Below are positions 36,316 to 43,980 of a stretch of DNA of 64,000 nt, in pieces. A program made the translations under genes and the position numbers. The notes under the pieces were generated by a model, which was not told where the DNA came from, made no database searches, and saw only the letters and a list, made by a program, of their open reading frames with translations. This DNA is from Flavobacterium cyclinae (GTDB lineage: Bacteria > Bacteroidota > Bacteroidia > Flavobacteriales > Flavobacteriaceae): NCBI RefSeq assembly GCF_021172145.1, contig NZ_CP089095.1, positions 2,728,001 through 2,792,000 on the forward strand, given 5' to 3'. Positions within the stretch are counted from its first letter, which is position 1, and every line of letters starts with the position of its first letter.

Positions 36316-37911
36316 ATGAAAAAAATAAGTCAAATCTTAACACTTTTATTCATCTCTTTGAGTTTTAACTCATGTACGAGTGACTTAGAAGTAGAGCCTA
36401 ATGATCCTCTTCGCCTTGACGAGGAAGCATTTTACTCACAGCCAGGAGCCTATACAAATGCCATTGCAGGTATTTATGGAAATTTATCTCTTACAAGTAC
36501 CACAGGAGCATTTTCTTCAAATTTAGGAGGAATTGATGCTGGATTTAGTCAATATGGACGTGTGGTTTGGTATCTTAATAACCTAACTACTGACGAAGCT
36601 ATTTGGTCGTACGAAGGTGGTAATGATATTGGAGTTAGAGAATTACAAAGAAATATTTGGGATGCATCTAATCCATTTTTCAGAGGAATGTTTAGCCGTG
36701 CAATGTTACAAGTTGCATTAGCTAATGAATTCTTGAGACAATCAACACCTGATAAACTAAATGCTAGAGGAATTAGCGCTTCAGAACAAGCAGAAATTGC
36801 TATCTATAGAGAAGAAGCAAGAGCATTACGTGCTTTAGCATATTATCACTTAATGGACTTCTTTGGAAAAGCAGCCTTCAATACAGAAAATGATGCTATA
36901 GGTGTAGCTGGTCCAGAATACAACAGAACTCAATTATTTGATTATATTGAAACTGAGTTATTAGATATTTTACCAAATTTAAAAGCTCCTAGAACTAATG
37001 AATATGGTAGATTAGACCAAGGTTTTGCTAGAATGTTATTAGCTAAAATTTATCTAAATGCAGAAGTGTACATTGGAACTCCAAAATATAACGAATGTGC
37101 TGCTCAATGTACAGAGCTTATAAATTCTGGTTATACATTAAATCCTATCTACAAAAACAATTTTACAGCGGATAATCATATTTCACCTGAATTAATCTTT
37201 GGTATCCAATCTGATGGTGTTAGAACTCAAAATTACGGACCAACAACTGTTATTATTAATGGACAAGTAGGCTCTTTAGAACAAAATGGTGCTGATATGG
37301 GCATTCAAGGTTGGGGTGGTGCTATTAGATTAAGAAAACAATTCGTTGAAAAATTTAATGGTTCTGAATTTAATAATGACCAACGTAATAATATTATTTC
37401 TGGTTCAAGAAATATTGAAATTACAAACGTATCTGATCGTGACCAAGGTTATATTTTATTTAAATATTCTAATAAAACATCAACGGGTATTGATGGTTCT
37501 AATTCTACTTTTGCAGATACAGATTTCCCGCTTTTCAGATTTGCCGATGTATATTTAATGTATGCAGAATGTGCAGTTAGAGGTGCTTCAAACGCAAGTT
37601 TATCTCAAGCTACAAACTACGTTAATTTATTACGCGAAAGAGCAAATAGCGGTTCTACTGCTGCTAACATTTCTCAATCTGATTTAACTTTAAACTTTAT
37701 TCTTGACGAAAGAGCTAGAGAATTACACTGGGAAGGACATAGAAGACAAGACTTGATCAGATTTAATAAATTTACAGGTGGAAGTTATAACTGGGCTTGG
37801 AAAGGTAATGGAGTAAACGGTATTGCCTTACCTCAACACATGAAAGTGTTCCCACTTCACCCAGCAACTTTAGCTTCAAATCCTAATTTAACTCAAAACA
37901 CAGGTTATTAA
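36316..37911 (+). CDS. susD: SusD-family starch-binding surface lipoprotein
   Basis: About 531 residues from ATG 36316; a GTG two codons upstream is also in frame. SPII signal with lipobox SFNSC, then acidic TSDLEVEPND, which fits the surface-export signal of Bacteroidota lipoproteins. The body is the TPR-like helical SusD/RagB fold: REEARALRALAYYHLMDFFGKA, ARMLLAKIYLNAEVY, FRFADVYLMYAECAVRG and the C-terminal ILDERARELHWEGHRRQDLIRFNKF. It caps SusC and binds helical amylose segments. Eleven bases after susC. Confidence 0.97.
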   Translation: MKKISQILTLLFISLSFNSCTSDLEVEPNDPLRLDEEAFYSQPGAYTNAIAGIYGNLSLTSTTGAFSSNLGGIDAGFSQYGRVVWYLNNLTTDEAIWSYEGGNDIGVRELQRNIWDASNPFFRGMFSRAMLQVALANEFLRQSTPDKLNARGISASEQAEIAIYREEARALRALAYYHLMDFFGKAAFNTENDAIGVAGPEYNRTQLFDYIETELLDILPNLKAPRTNEYGRLDQGFARMLLAKIYLNAEVYIGTPKYNECAAQCTELINSGYTLNPIYKNNFTADNHISPELIFGIQSDGVRTQNYGPTTVIINGQVGSLEQNGADMGIQGWGGAIRLRKQFVEKFNGSEFNNDQRNNIISGSRNIEITNVSDRDQGYILFKYSNKTSTGIDGSNSTFADTDFPLFRFADVYLMYAECAVRGASNASLSQATNYVNLLRERANSGSTAANISQSDLTLNFILDERARELHWEGHRRQDLIRFNKFTGGSYNWAWKGNGVNGIALPQHMKVFPLHPATLASNPNLTQNTGY

Positions 37912-37927
37912 TCAAAAAAAATTAAAT

Positions 37928-38989
37928 ATGAAAAATATAGTAAAATCATTTTTATCAATTGCTTTAGTAGCAAGTTTGATATCTTGCGAAGATGAACAAG
38001 ATTTATTATTCTTAACTCCAGAAGGTTCATTTGAAATTCTTACACCAACGTCTGGAGACGAAGTATCATTAGATGTAACCACTCCATTAAACCCTGGATT
38101 AACTTTATCTTGGGAAGATGCAAATTATGGAACTACTCCTACTGAAATTACATATGAAGTAGAAATCGACAAAACTGGGGATGAGTTTGATAATCCTTTA
38201 GTATTAACAAGTACCACTAATACATATGTTACAATAACATCTGATGTATTAAATAGCGCAGTTGTAACCGTTGGATTAACTCCATTTTCACAAGGTTCAA
38301 TTGACATTAGAATAAAAGCTTCTGTAGGTGCTCAAAGTAGCGAGGTACAGTACTCTAATACTATCAATTATTTAGTAACTCCATACTCTACAGATCTTCC
38401 AAAATTATCTGTACCTGGAAATCACCAAGGATGGAGTCCACCATCAGCGCCAAGAATTGCAGCTTCTGCTTTTGGTCAAACAGATTATGAAGGATATGTT
38501 TGGTTAGATGGTGACTTCAAATTTGTTGCTCCTGATGCTACGGGAAACTACAATTGGGGTAATACTGATTGGGGTGATGATGGAACTTTTTCTGGAGTAT
38601 TATCTCAAGGTTCACCTACAAACTGTACTGCAACTACAGGTTATTACAGAGTTAAAGCTAATCCTGAAACATTAACTTACTCTGCAGATCCAGTAAGTTG
38701 GGGAATCATTGGTGCAGCTACTCCAACTGGGTGGGATTCTGACACAGATTTAACATACAACCCTGCTACTGGAAAACTAGAATTAGCTAGTATTGCATTA
38801 GTTCCAGGAGCATTCAAATTTAGAGGAAATAACGCATGGAGTAATGGTTTTGATTTAGGAACTGTAAATGCTGATGGATATTTAGTGGATGGAGGAGATT
38901 TAACTTTTGATGGTCCTGCCGGAAACTATAAAGTAATATTAGATTTATCTAATCCTAGAAGATACACTTTCGAGTTGATTGCTCTATAA
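37928..38989 (+). CDS. susE: SusE/SusF-type outer membrane starch-binding lipoprotein
   Basis: 353 residues. SPII signal with lipobox SLISC, followed by very acidic EDEQD, as expected for a surface lipoprotein. An N-terminal SusE domain (FEILTPTSGDEVSLDVTTPLNPGLTLSWEDANYG, TPTEITYEVEIDKTGDEF) is followed by at least two carbohydrate-binding modules of the SusE/F type: LSVPGNHQGWSPPSAPRIAA...GYVWLDGDFKFV and WGIIGAATPTGWDSDTDLTY...GAFKFRGNNAW. It has no catalytic motif and tethers starch at the cell surface. Sixteen bases after susD; a terminator follows. Confidence 0.92.
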   Translation: MKNIVKSFLSIALVASLISCEDEQDLLFLTPEGSFEILTPTSGDEVSLDVTTPLNPGLTLSWEDANYGTTPTEITYEVEIDKTGDEFDNPLVLTSTTNTYVTITSDVLNSAVVTVGLTPFSQGSIDIRIKASVGAQSSEVQYSNTINYLVTPYSTDLPKLSVPGNHQGWSPPSAPRIAASAFGQTDYEGYVWLDGDFKFVAPDATGNYNWGNTDWGDDGTFSGVLSQGSPTNCTATTGYYRVKANPETLTYSADPVSWGIIGAATPTGWDSDTDLTYNPATGKLELASIALVPGAFKFRGNNAWSNGFDLGTVNADGYLVDGGDLTFDGPAGNYKVILDLSNPRRYTFELIAL

Positions 38990-39006
38990 AAAAATTATAT
39001 TATACT

Positions 39007-39038
39007 AAAAAGGCTGTCCTTAACCTGACAGCCTTTTT
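39007..39038 (+). terminator. Terminator or attenuator after susE
   Basis: AAAAAGGCTGTC pairs with GACAGCCTTTTT around an 8-base loop and is followed by further T residues. It lies 18 bases after susE and 16 before the next start, so it can end or partly attenuate transcription into the secreted GH13 gene. Confidence 0.8.
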
Positions 39039-39053
39039 TTAAATTGAAACGCT

Positions 39054-41945
39054 ATGAAAAAACAAGTACTTTTTATTTTATCCCTATTAATTGGATTTTG
39101 TGTTCAAGCGCAAGTAACAATTACACCTAGTAGCTTTAATGCTAATGATCAAATTACTATCACTGTCTCGACTGCAGCTCAATCATGTAACCAAATGGGA
39201 ACTTCGCCCGCAAAAGTTTATATGCATGCTGGAATTGGTGACGATACTAATGCTTTTGGTTTTTCTGTTGTTGGAAATTGGGGTCAGGATGATTCAGTCG
39301 GATTAATGACTAATAACGGAGATGGCACATGGAGTATAACTCTTACGCCTAGTACCTATTTTGGTTTAAATGCCACACAAGAGGCAAATGCCACTAAATT
39401 AGGAATGGTATTTAGAAATGCCAATGGAAGTCAAACTTTAAAACTACCTCCATCTTGTGGAGATTTCATATTTAATGTAGGTACTTTTCAAGTTAATTTA
39501 ACTTCACCAGCTATCAATAGTAGTACCATTATTAACTCAGGTGGAAATCTTTCTATTTCTGCAACAAATACAGGTGGAAATGCAAGTTATAATTTAAAAG
39601 CAAATGGAACTAGCATTAATACAAATGTTACTTCAAGCTATTCATTTAATCATACTAATATCACTTCTAATACAAATTACGAACTAGAAGTTACACTTGG
39701 TGCTACTACTATTACTCGAAGATTTTCAGTTATTGTAAATCCAGGTAGTACGGCTCAAGCAATCCCAAGCGGATTAGTAAATGGTATTAACTATAACCCA
39801 TCTGATAACACAAAAGCAACTTTAGTTTTAGAAGCACCTGGAAAAGATTTTGTTTATGTTGCAGGTAGTTTCAACAATTATATGCCAGATGCTACTTTTG
39901 CCATGAAAAAAGATCCAAGTTCTAATAAATTTTGGTTAGAACTTACTGGATTAACTCCAGGAGCTGACAACACCTATCAATACTGGGTTGTAGATCAAAC
40001 TCCTATTGCAAATTCTCCTGTTTTAGTAAAAGTAGCAGATCCTTGCTCTAAATTGGTACTATCGCCATATGATGACCCATGGATTCCAAGTACAACTTTT
40101 CCAAACTTACCTGCTTATCCAACAGGGCAAGAACGCGAAGTTACATGGTTCAAAACAGGTACAACTCCTTATAATTGGCAAGTAACAAATTTCACTAAAC
40201 CAAACAAAGACAAATTAGTTGTATATGAATTGCTTATCCGTGATTTTGATGCTGATAGAAATTTTCAAGATGTAATAGATAGAATACAATATTTTAAAGA
40301 TTTAGGTATTAATGCTATCCAATTAATGCCAATCATGGAATTTGAAGGCAATGAGAGCTGGGGATACAATACAGCTTTCCATATGGCATTAGATAAATTT
40401 TATGGAACTCCAGAAAAATTTAAGGAATTAGTTGATTTATGCCATCAAAATGGAATTGCAGTTATACTTGATATTGCATTTAACCATGCATTTGGTAGAA
40501 ACCCAATGGTGCGTATGTGGATGAACGACCCTGATGGTGATGGTTGGGGCGGACCTGCATCGGATAATCCATATTTTAATACAACAGCAAGACATAGTTA
40601 TAGTGTTGGGGATGATTTTAATCATTCTTCTACTCTAACTCGTGATTATGTAAAACAAACAGTAAAATATTGGATTGAAGAATTCAAAATTGATGGTTTT
40701 AGATGGGATTTAACTAAAGGTTTTACTCAAAACTGTAGTGGTGGTGATGATGCATGTACAAATGCATATCAACAAGACCGTGTAGATGTATTAAAAGACT
40801 ATGCAGATTATTGCTGGTCTTTAGATAACGATCATTACGTAATATTTGAACATTTAGGTACTGATGGTGAAGAGCAACAATGGGCTAATTACAGAATTGG
40901 AGAAGGTAAAGGAATCATGATGTGGGGAGAAATGTATACCCAATATAAAGAATTGGCTATGGGTTATGCAACACAAAACATTTCTAGAATGTCGCATACA
41001 AGTCGTGGATTTACAGGAAAAAGACTTATTGGATATCCTGAAAGTCATGACAAAGACAGAATGATGTATGAAGCAATTACCTATGGAAATGGAGCAGGAG
41101 CTTTTCCAGTAAATGGAAATTTAACTAATGCTTTAAACCGAATGGGAGCAATTGGAGCTACAAGTATTTTAGTGCCTGGACCAAAAATGATTTGGCACTT
41201 TGGTGAACTTGGAAACAATCAATCCATCTATACTTGTTCAAACGGAACAGTTAACGATGAGAGTTCATTTTTCCCAGGAGATTGTAAATTAGATACCAAA
41301 GAACAAGTACAATGGACAGAAAATTGGTTAGCTGACCCAAGAAGAACTTCTATCTTGAGTGACTGGTCAAAAATGATTAAGCTTAAAACTACGGAACCTG
41401 TTTTTATGGGAGATCATGCCATAAGTCCTGATGCTAATAATGTAAAACAACGTATTTATATCTATGACAATAGCATACCTACGTCACAATTAAGAAATGT
41501 AGTGGTAATTGCTAATTTTTCTGTGGCTAACTTAACTATTAATCCAAGTTTCCCAACAGATGTTTACACTTACCCAATGACATGGTATGATTTAATGAAC
41601 AATAATGCTCCAGTGGTGATAAACAATCCAACAGATGTTATTAGTGTGAATTCTGGAAGATTTAGAGTTTTTGGTAACCAACCTTCTACTCTATCATCAA
41701 ATGATTTTGAAACTATCCAAAACACCATTTCTATTTATCCAAATCCTTCAAAAAACAGCTTTGCTATTTCTCAAGATGCTGAAAAAATAGAAATCTACAA
41801 CATTGCAGGGCAATTAGTGAACACTTACAATAATGTAACTAAAAACCAGCAAATAGATAGCTCAAATCTTGAAACTGGTCTATATTTAGTTAAGATAACC
41901 GATATAAATGGTATAAGCCAAACACAGAAAATGTTAAAGGAATAA
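39054..41945 (+). CDS. T9SS-secreted GH13 alpha-glucan-active enzyme
   Basis: 963 residues. Signal peptide MKKQVLFILSLLIGFCVQAQ; an N-terminal Ig/starch-binding part with a CBM48-like segment (FVYVAGSFNNYMPDATFAM); then the GH13 barrel: LDIAFNHAFG (I), GFRWDLTKGF (II), YVIFEHLGTDG (III), YPESHDKDRM (IV). Region IV has Ser-His-Asp rather than the usual Asn-His-Asp, a feature shared with branching-enzyme-like subfamilies, so exact activity is open. The last 75 residues are a T9SS type A domain (ISIYPNPSKNSFAI...IYNIAGQLV...LETGLYLVKI). It is probably the outside-acting amylase that feeds SusCDE. Confidence 0.92.
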   Translation: MKKQVLFILSLLIGFCVQAQVTITPSSFNANDQITITVSTAAQSCNQMGTSPAKVYMHAGIGDDTNAFGFSVVGNWGQDDSVGLMTNNGDGTWSITLTPSTYFGLNATQEANATKLGMVFRNANGSQTLKLPPSCGDFIFNVGTFQVNLTSPAINSSTIINSGGNLSISATNTGGNASYNLKANGTSINTNVTSSYSFNHTNITSNTNYELEVTLGATTITRRFSVIVNPGSTAQAIPSGLVNGINYNPSDNTKATLVLEAPGKDFVYVAGSFNNYMPDATFAMKKDPSSNKFWLELTGLTPGADNTYQYWVVDQTPIANSPVLVKVADPCSKLVLSPYDDPWIPSTTFPNLPAYPTGQEREVTWFKTGTTPYNWQVTNFTKPNKDKLVVYELLIRDFDADRNFQDVIDRIQYFKDLGINAIQLMPIMEFEGNESWGYNTAFHMALDKFYGTPEKFKELVDLCHQNGIAVILDIAFNHAFGRNPMVRMWMNDPDGDGWGGPASDNPYFNTTARHSYSVGDDFNHSSTLTRDYVKQTVKYWIEEFKIDGFRWDLTKGFTQNCSGGDDACTNAYQQDRVDVLKDYADYCWSLDNDHYVIFEHLGTDGEEQQWANYRIGEGKGIMMWGEMYTQYKELAMGYATQNISRMSHTSRGFTGKRLIGYPESHDKDRMMYEAITYGNGAGAFPVNGNLTNALNRMGAIGATSILVPGPKMIWHFGELGNNQSIYTCSNGTVNDESSFFPGDCKLDTKEQVQWTENWLADPRRTSILSDWSKMIKLKTTEPVFMGDHAISPDANNVKQRIYIYDNSIPTSQLRNVVVIANFSVANLTINPSFPTDVYTYPMTWYDLMNNNAPVVINNPTDVISVNSGRFRVFGNQPSTLSSNDFETIQNTISIYPNPSKNSFAISQDAEKIEIYNIAGQLVNTYNNVTKNQQIDSSNLETGLYLVKITDINGISQTQKMLKE

Positions 41946-41965
41946 ATTTATTGTTAGTTAAAATG

Positions 41966-41995
41966 ATAAAACCACTTCAATTGAAGTGGTTTTAT
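41966..41995 (+). terminator. Terminator of the T9SS GH13 gene
   Basis: ATAAAACCACTTCAA followed by TTGAAGTGGTTTTAT is a perfect 30-base palindrome, 21 bases after the stop, followed by TTTTTT. Confidence 0.85.
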
Positions 41996-42060
41996 TTTTT
42001 ATTACTTAAAATGAAAATCAATAAAATAAAAAGTAAAAAAATGAATGACAAGTTTTTAAA

Positions 42061-42095
42061 AAACGGCATTTCTGAATCATATAGCAATGCCGTTT
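42061..42095 (-). terminator. Hairpin, probable terminator of the 42213 lipoprotein gene
   Basis: AAACGGCATT pairs with AATGCCGTTT around a 15-base loop. On the minus strand a run of T follows. It lies about 120 bases beyond the stop of the minus-strand lipoprotein gene. Confidence 0.6.
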
Positions 42096-42139
42096 AATTT
42101 TTTGCGAACTAATTTGCTAATTCTTTTATTTACTTTGTA

Positions 42140-42206
42140 GGCACGGAAAGCATTTCCGCGCTATCGACCGTTGAACATATCCGAGCGGTCGGGATTCTCG
42201 CGAGAG
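42140..42206. repeat. GC-rich tandem of three palindromes (REP/BIME-like element)
   Basis: In AT-rich surroundings, this stretch holds CGGAAA-GCA-TTTCCG (42144-42158), CGACCG...CGGTCG (42165-42191) and the perfect TCTCGCGAGA (42196-42205). No gene reads through it. Its base composition and layered symmetry set it apart from neighbours and suggest a dispersed repeat element. Confidence 0.6.
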
Positions 42207-42212
42207 CGAAGT

Positions 42213-42794
42213 TTAATCATTGCCAAAATTTATTTCAGGTGATTTTTCAATTGACAAAACACCTCCATCAACAATTGACATAATGTTAAGGTATATAAAA
42301 TTTAATAAGATTAATCGTTCTTCCTCATTTTTAAAATTTGTAACTTCTAAAACTTTTAATAAATTATCTTTTGTAGGGAATCCACCATCTAACTTCATAG
42401 AATCGTAAATATCAATTTTTGAGTTGTAAATTACTTTGTCACATTCACAACACTCTGTCAGTATTAAAAAAGTCATAGAAGAACTATTCACGTGACTAAA
42501 AAAGTTTGAGTAGGATTTTATTTTTTTAAAAGTCTTAATTTTTCTTTCATCTAATAAATCTTCTTGATTTTTAATTAAAGTAGAATAACCTTTATAATCT
42601 GATGAAGTAAGTATTTTATCAATAATCATTCTTTTTTCAATTTTTTTTATAGTGTCAAAATAATTGAATTTTTTATCATTGTAATAAGTGTTAAAAAGAT
42701 TATTAATATTATTGTCTATGCAACTGTAATCACGCTTATTTTGTGTACAACCAATAAGTGGTAATAAAACTATAAAGAGAAAAAAACTTTTCAT
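42213..42794 (-). CDS. Hypothetical lipoprotein
   Basis: 193 residues. Signal MKSFFLFIVLLPLIGC with lipobox PLIGC makes it an SPII lipoprotein. The mature part is mostly helical and rich in Asn, Lys and Ile (DNNINNLFNTYYNDKKFNYFD...); a central TECCECDKVIY has three clustered Cys that could bind metal or form a disulfide. I recognise no family. It is very AT-rich compared with neighbours, stands alone between the palindrome island and the tRNA gene, and may be a recent acquisition. Confidence 0.6.
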   Translation of the reverse strand: MKSFFLFIVLLPLIGCTQNKRDYSCIDNNINNLFNTYYNDKKFNYFDTIKKIEKRMIIDKILTSSDYKGYSTLIKNQEDLLDERKIKTFKKIKSYSNFFSHVNSSSMTFLILTECCECDKVIYNSKIDIYDSMKLDGGFPTKDNLLKVLEVTNFKNEEERLILLNFIYLNIMSIVDGGVLSIEKSPEINFGND

Positions 42795-42842
42795 TTTTTA
42801 ATTAAAATAAAAATCTAAAATAAACAGAAAAAAAATAAAACA

Positions 42843-42885
42843 AAAAAGGCTTAAAGTATTGAATTCAATAACTTTAAACCTTTTC
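42843..42885 (-). terminator. Terminator of tRNA-Leu
   Basis: AAAAGGCTTAAAGT-ATTGAA faces TTCAATAACTTTAAACCTTTT, a long hairpin with one bulge and one wobble pair, just beyond the tRNA 3' end; T-rich on the minus strand. Confidence 0.7.
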
Positions 42886-42888
42886 AAG

Positions 42889-42970
42889 TGCGGGTAAAAG
42901 GACTCGAACCTTCACACCTTGCGGCACCAGATCCTAAGTCTGGCGTGTCTACCAATTTCACCATACCCGC
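42889..42970 (-). tRNA. tRNA-Leu (anticodon UAG)
   Basis: The reverse complement starts GCGGGTATGGTGAAATTGG and ends GGTTCGAGTCCTTTTACCCGCA. The seven-base acceptor stem GCGGGTA/TACCCGC is perfect; the anticodon stem CCAGA/TCTGG encloses CTTAGGA, giving anticodon UAG for codon CUA. The D-arm has GGTAGAC and the T-arm GGTTCGAGTCC. The long variable arm expected of Leu tRNAs is present (GTGCCGCAAGGTGT region). CCA is not encoded. Confidence 0.95.
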
Positions 42971-42983
42971 GATAATTGGAGTG

Positions 42984-43013
42984 CAAATATAGATATTCGA
43001 ATATATATATCAA
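42984..43013 (-). promoter_or_regulatory. Promoter of tRNA-Leu
   Basis: On the minus strand TTG (43011-43013), a 19-base spacer and TATATTTG (42984-42991) match the Bacteroidota consensus TTG-N17-23-TAnnTTTG. Start would be just before the tRNA 5' end at 42970. Confidence 0.75.
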
Positions 43014-43034
43014 ATAAAAATGAAAATAATTTCA

Positions 43035-43979
43035 TTAAAATTGATAAACTACTCCTACTCCTAATAATTGTTTTAATTGGATCTTAGGTCCTTTTACAAC
43101 CTGTACACCACCTTCTTCTTCTTTTGATTTAATATCGTCATCATAAAGAATGTGAGTTCCTATATTTGCTTTCACATATTGATTAACAGTCATATCTAGT
43201 TGTAATTGCCAATCCACATCAACATTTCCAAAATTATTGATATAATCGGTATACAAAGAAACTCTATGTTCAAAATTAATATTCTTAAAAATCTCTTTTT
43301 TCCATTGATTAGTAATTAATATTCCTATTTCGTTTCTAATATTCTTCCCTTCTCTTAATAAAACTCCAAATTCATCATACACAGCTTTGTCCACTCCAAA
43401 TGCACCTTGATTAGCTAATCTTTGGTCAAAAACCATAGTTGTTTTTTGAGTTAATGGAGATAAATACAAGTTTAAATTCAAATCTTTTCTAGAATATTCG
43501 GCACCAATTCCTAAAAAGGTGTATGCCGGAGCAAAAGGTTTAGATATAGCCAAATCCGTATTTGGATAAGAATAACCATTGGCAAACTGAGTATTGAAAC
43601 TAAATTTACCCGCATAATACCAATTGGAAATCGAATCTCTTTTATATCCAAAAGTAGAGTTAAATAAAAACTGATCATCTGTTTTTCTAACTTCTTGACT
43701 TTCTTGTTTGTTAATTCCATAACGCATAATCAACTCATTTTTCCAGTTGATATTATCTTTTGTATAGGTTCTGACAAATTGACCTTTCACAAGACCTGAA
43801 ATCGAATTATTTCCCCCTGCATTCCAGTTCACAAAGGTAATTTGAGAAATATCTAACCCAACTTTGTTTTCTTTAGCCCAATACGAAATAGTATCGGGTA
43901 ATTCGGTTTTAACTATTTGACTAAATCCAAGTTGATAAACAAAAAATAACAATCCAAATAAAGTTCCCTTTTTAAACAT
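43035..43979 (-). CDS. DUF3078 outer-membrane-type protein
   Basis: 314 residues with signal peptide (MFKKGTLFGLLFFVYQLGFSQ). The rest is a run of amphipathic strands with aromatic ends (QITFVNWNAGGNNSISGLVKGQFVRTY; NWKNELIMRYGINKQ; SNWYYAGKFSFNTQFANGY; GVGVVYQF at the C-terminus), the pattern of an outer-membrane beta-barrel and of the DUF3078 family common in Bacteroidota. Function is unknown. It starts one base after the dxs stop and must share its transcript. Confidence 0.85.
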   Translation of the reverse strand: MFKKGTLFGLLFFVYQLGFSQIVKTELPDTISYWAKENKVGLDISQITFVNWNAGGNNSISGLVKGQFVRTYTKDNINWKNELIMRYGINKQESQEVRKTDDQFLFNSTFGYKRDSISNWYYAGKFSFNTQFANGYSYPNTDLAISKPFAPAYTFLGIGAEYSRKDLNLNLYLSPLTQKTTMVFDQRLANQGAFGVDKAVYDEFGVLLREGKNIRNEIGILITNQWKKEIFKNINFEHRVSLYTDYINNFGNVDVDWQLQLDMTVNQYVKANIGTHILYDDDIKSKEEEGGVQVVKGPKIQLKQLLGVGVVYQF

Positions 43980-43980
43980 C

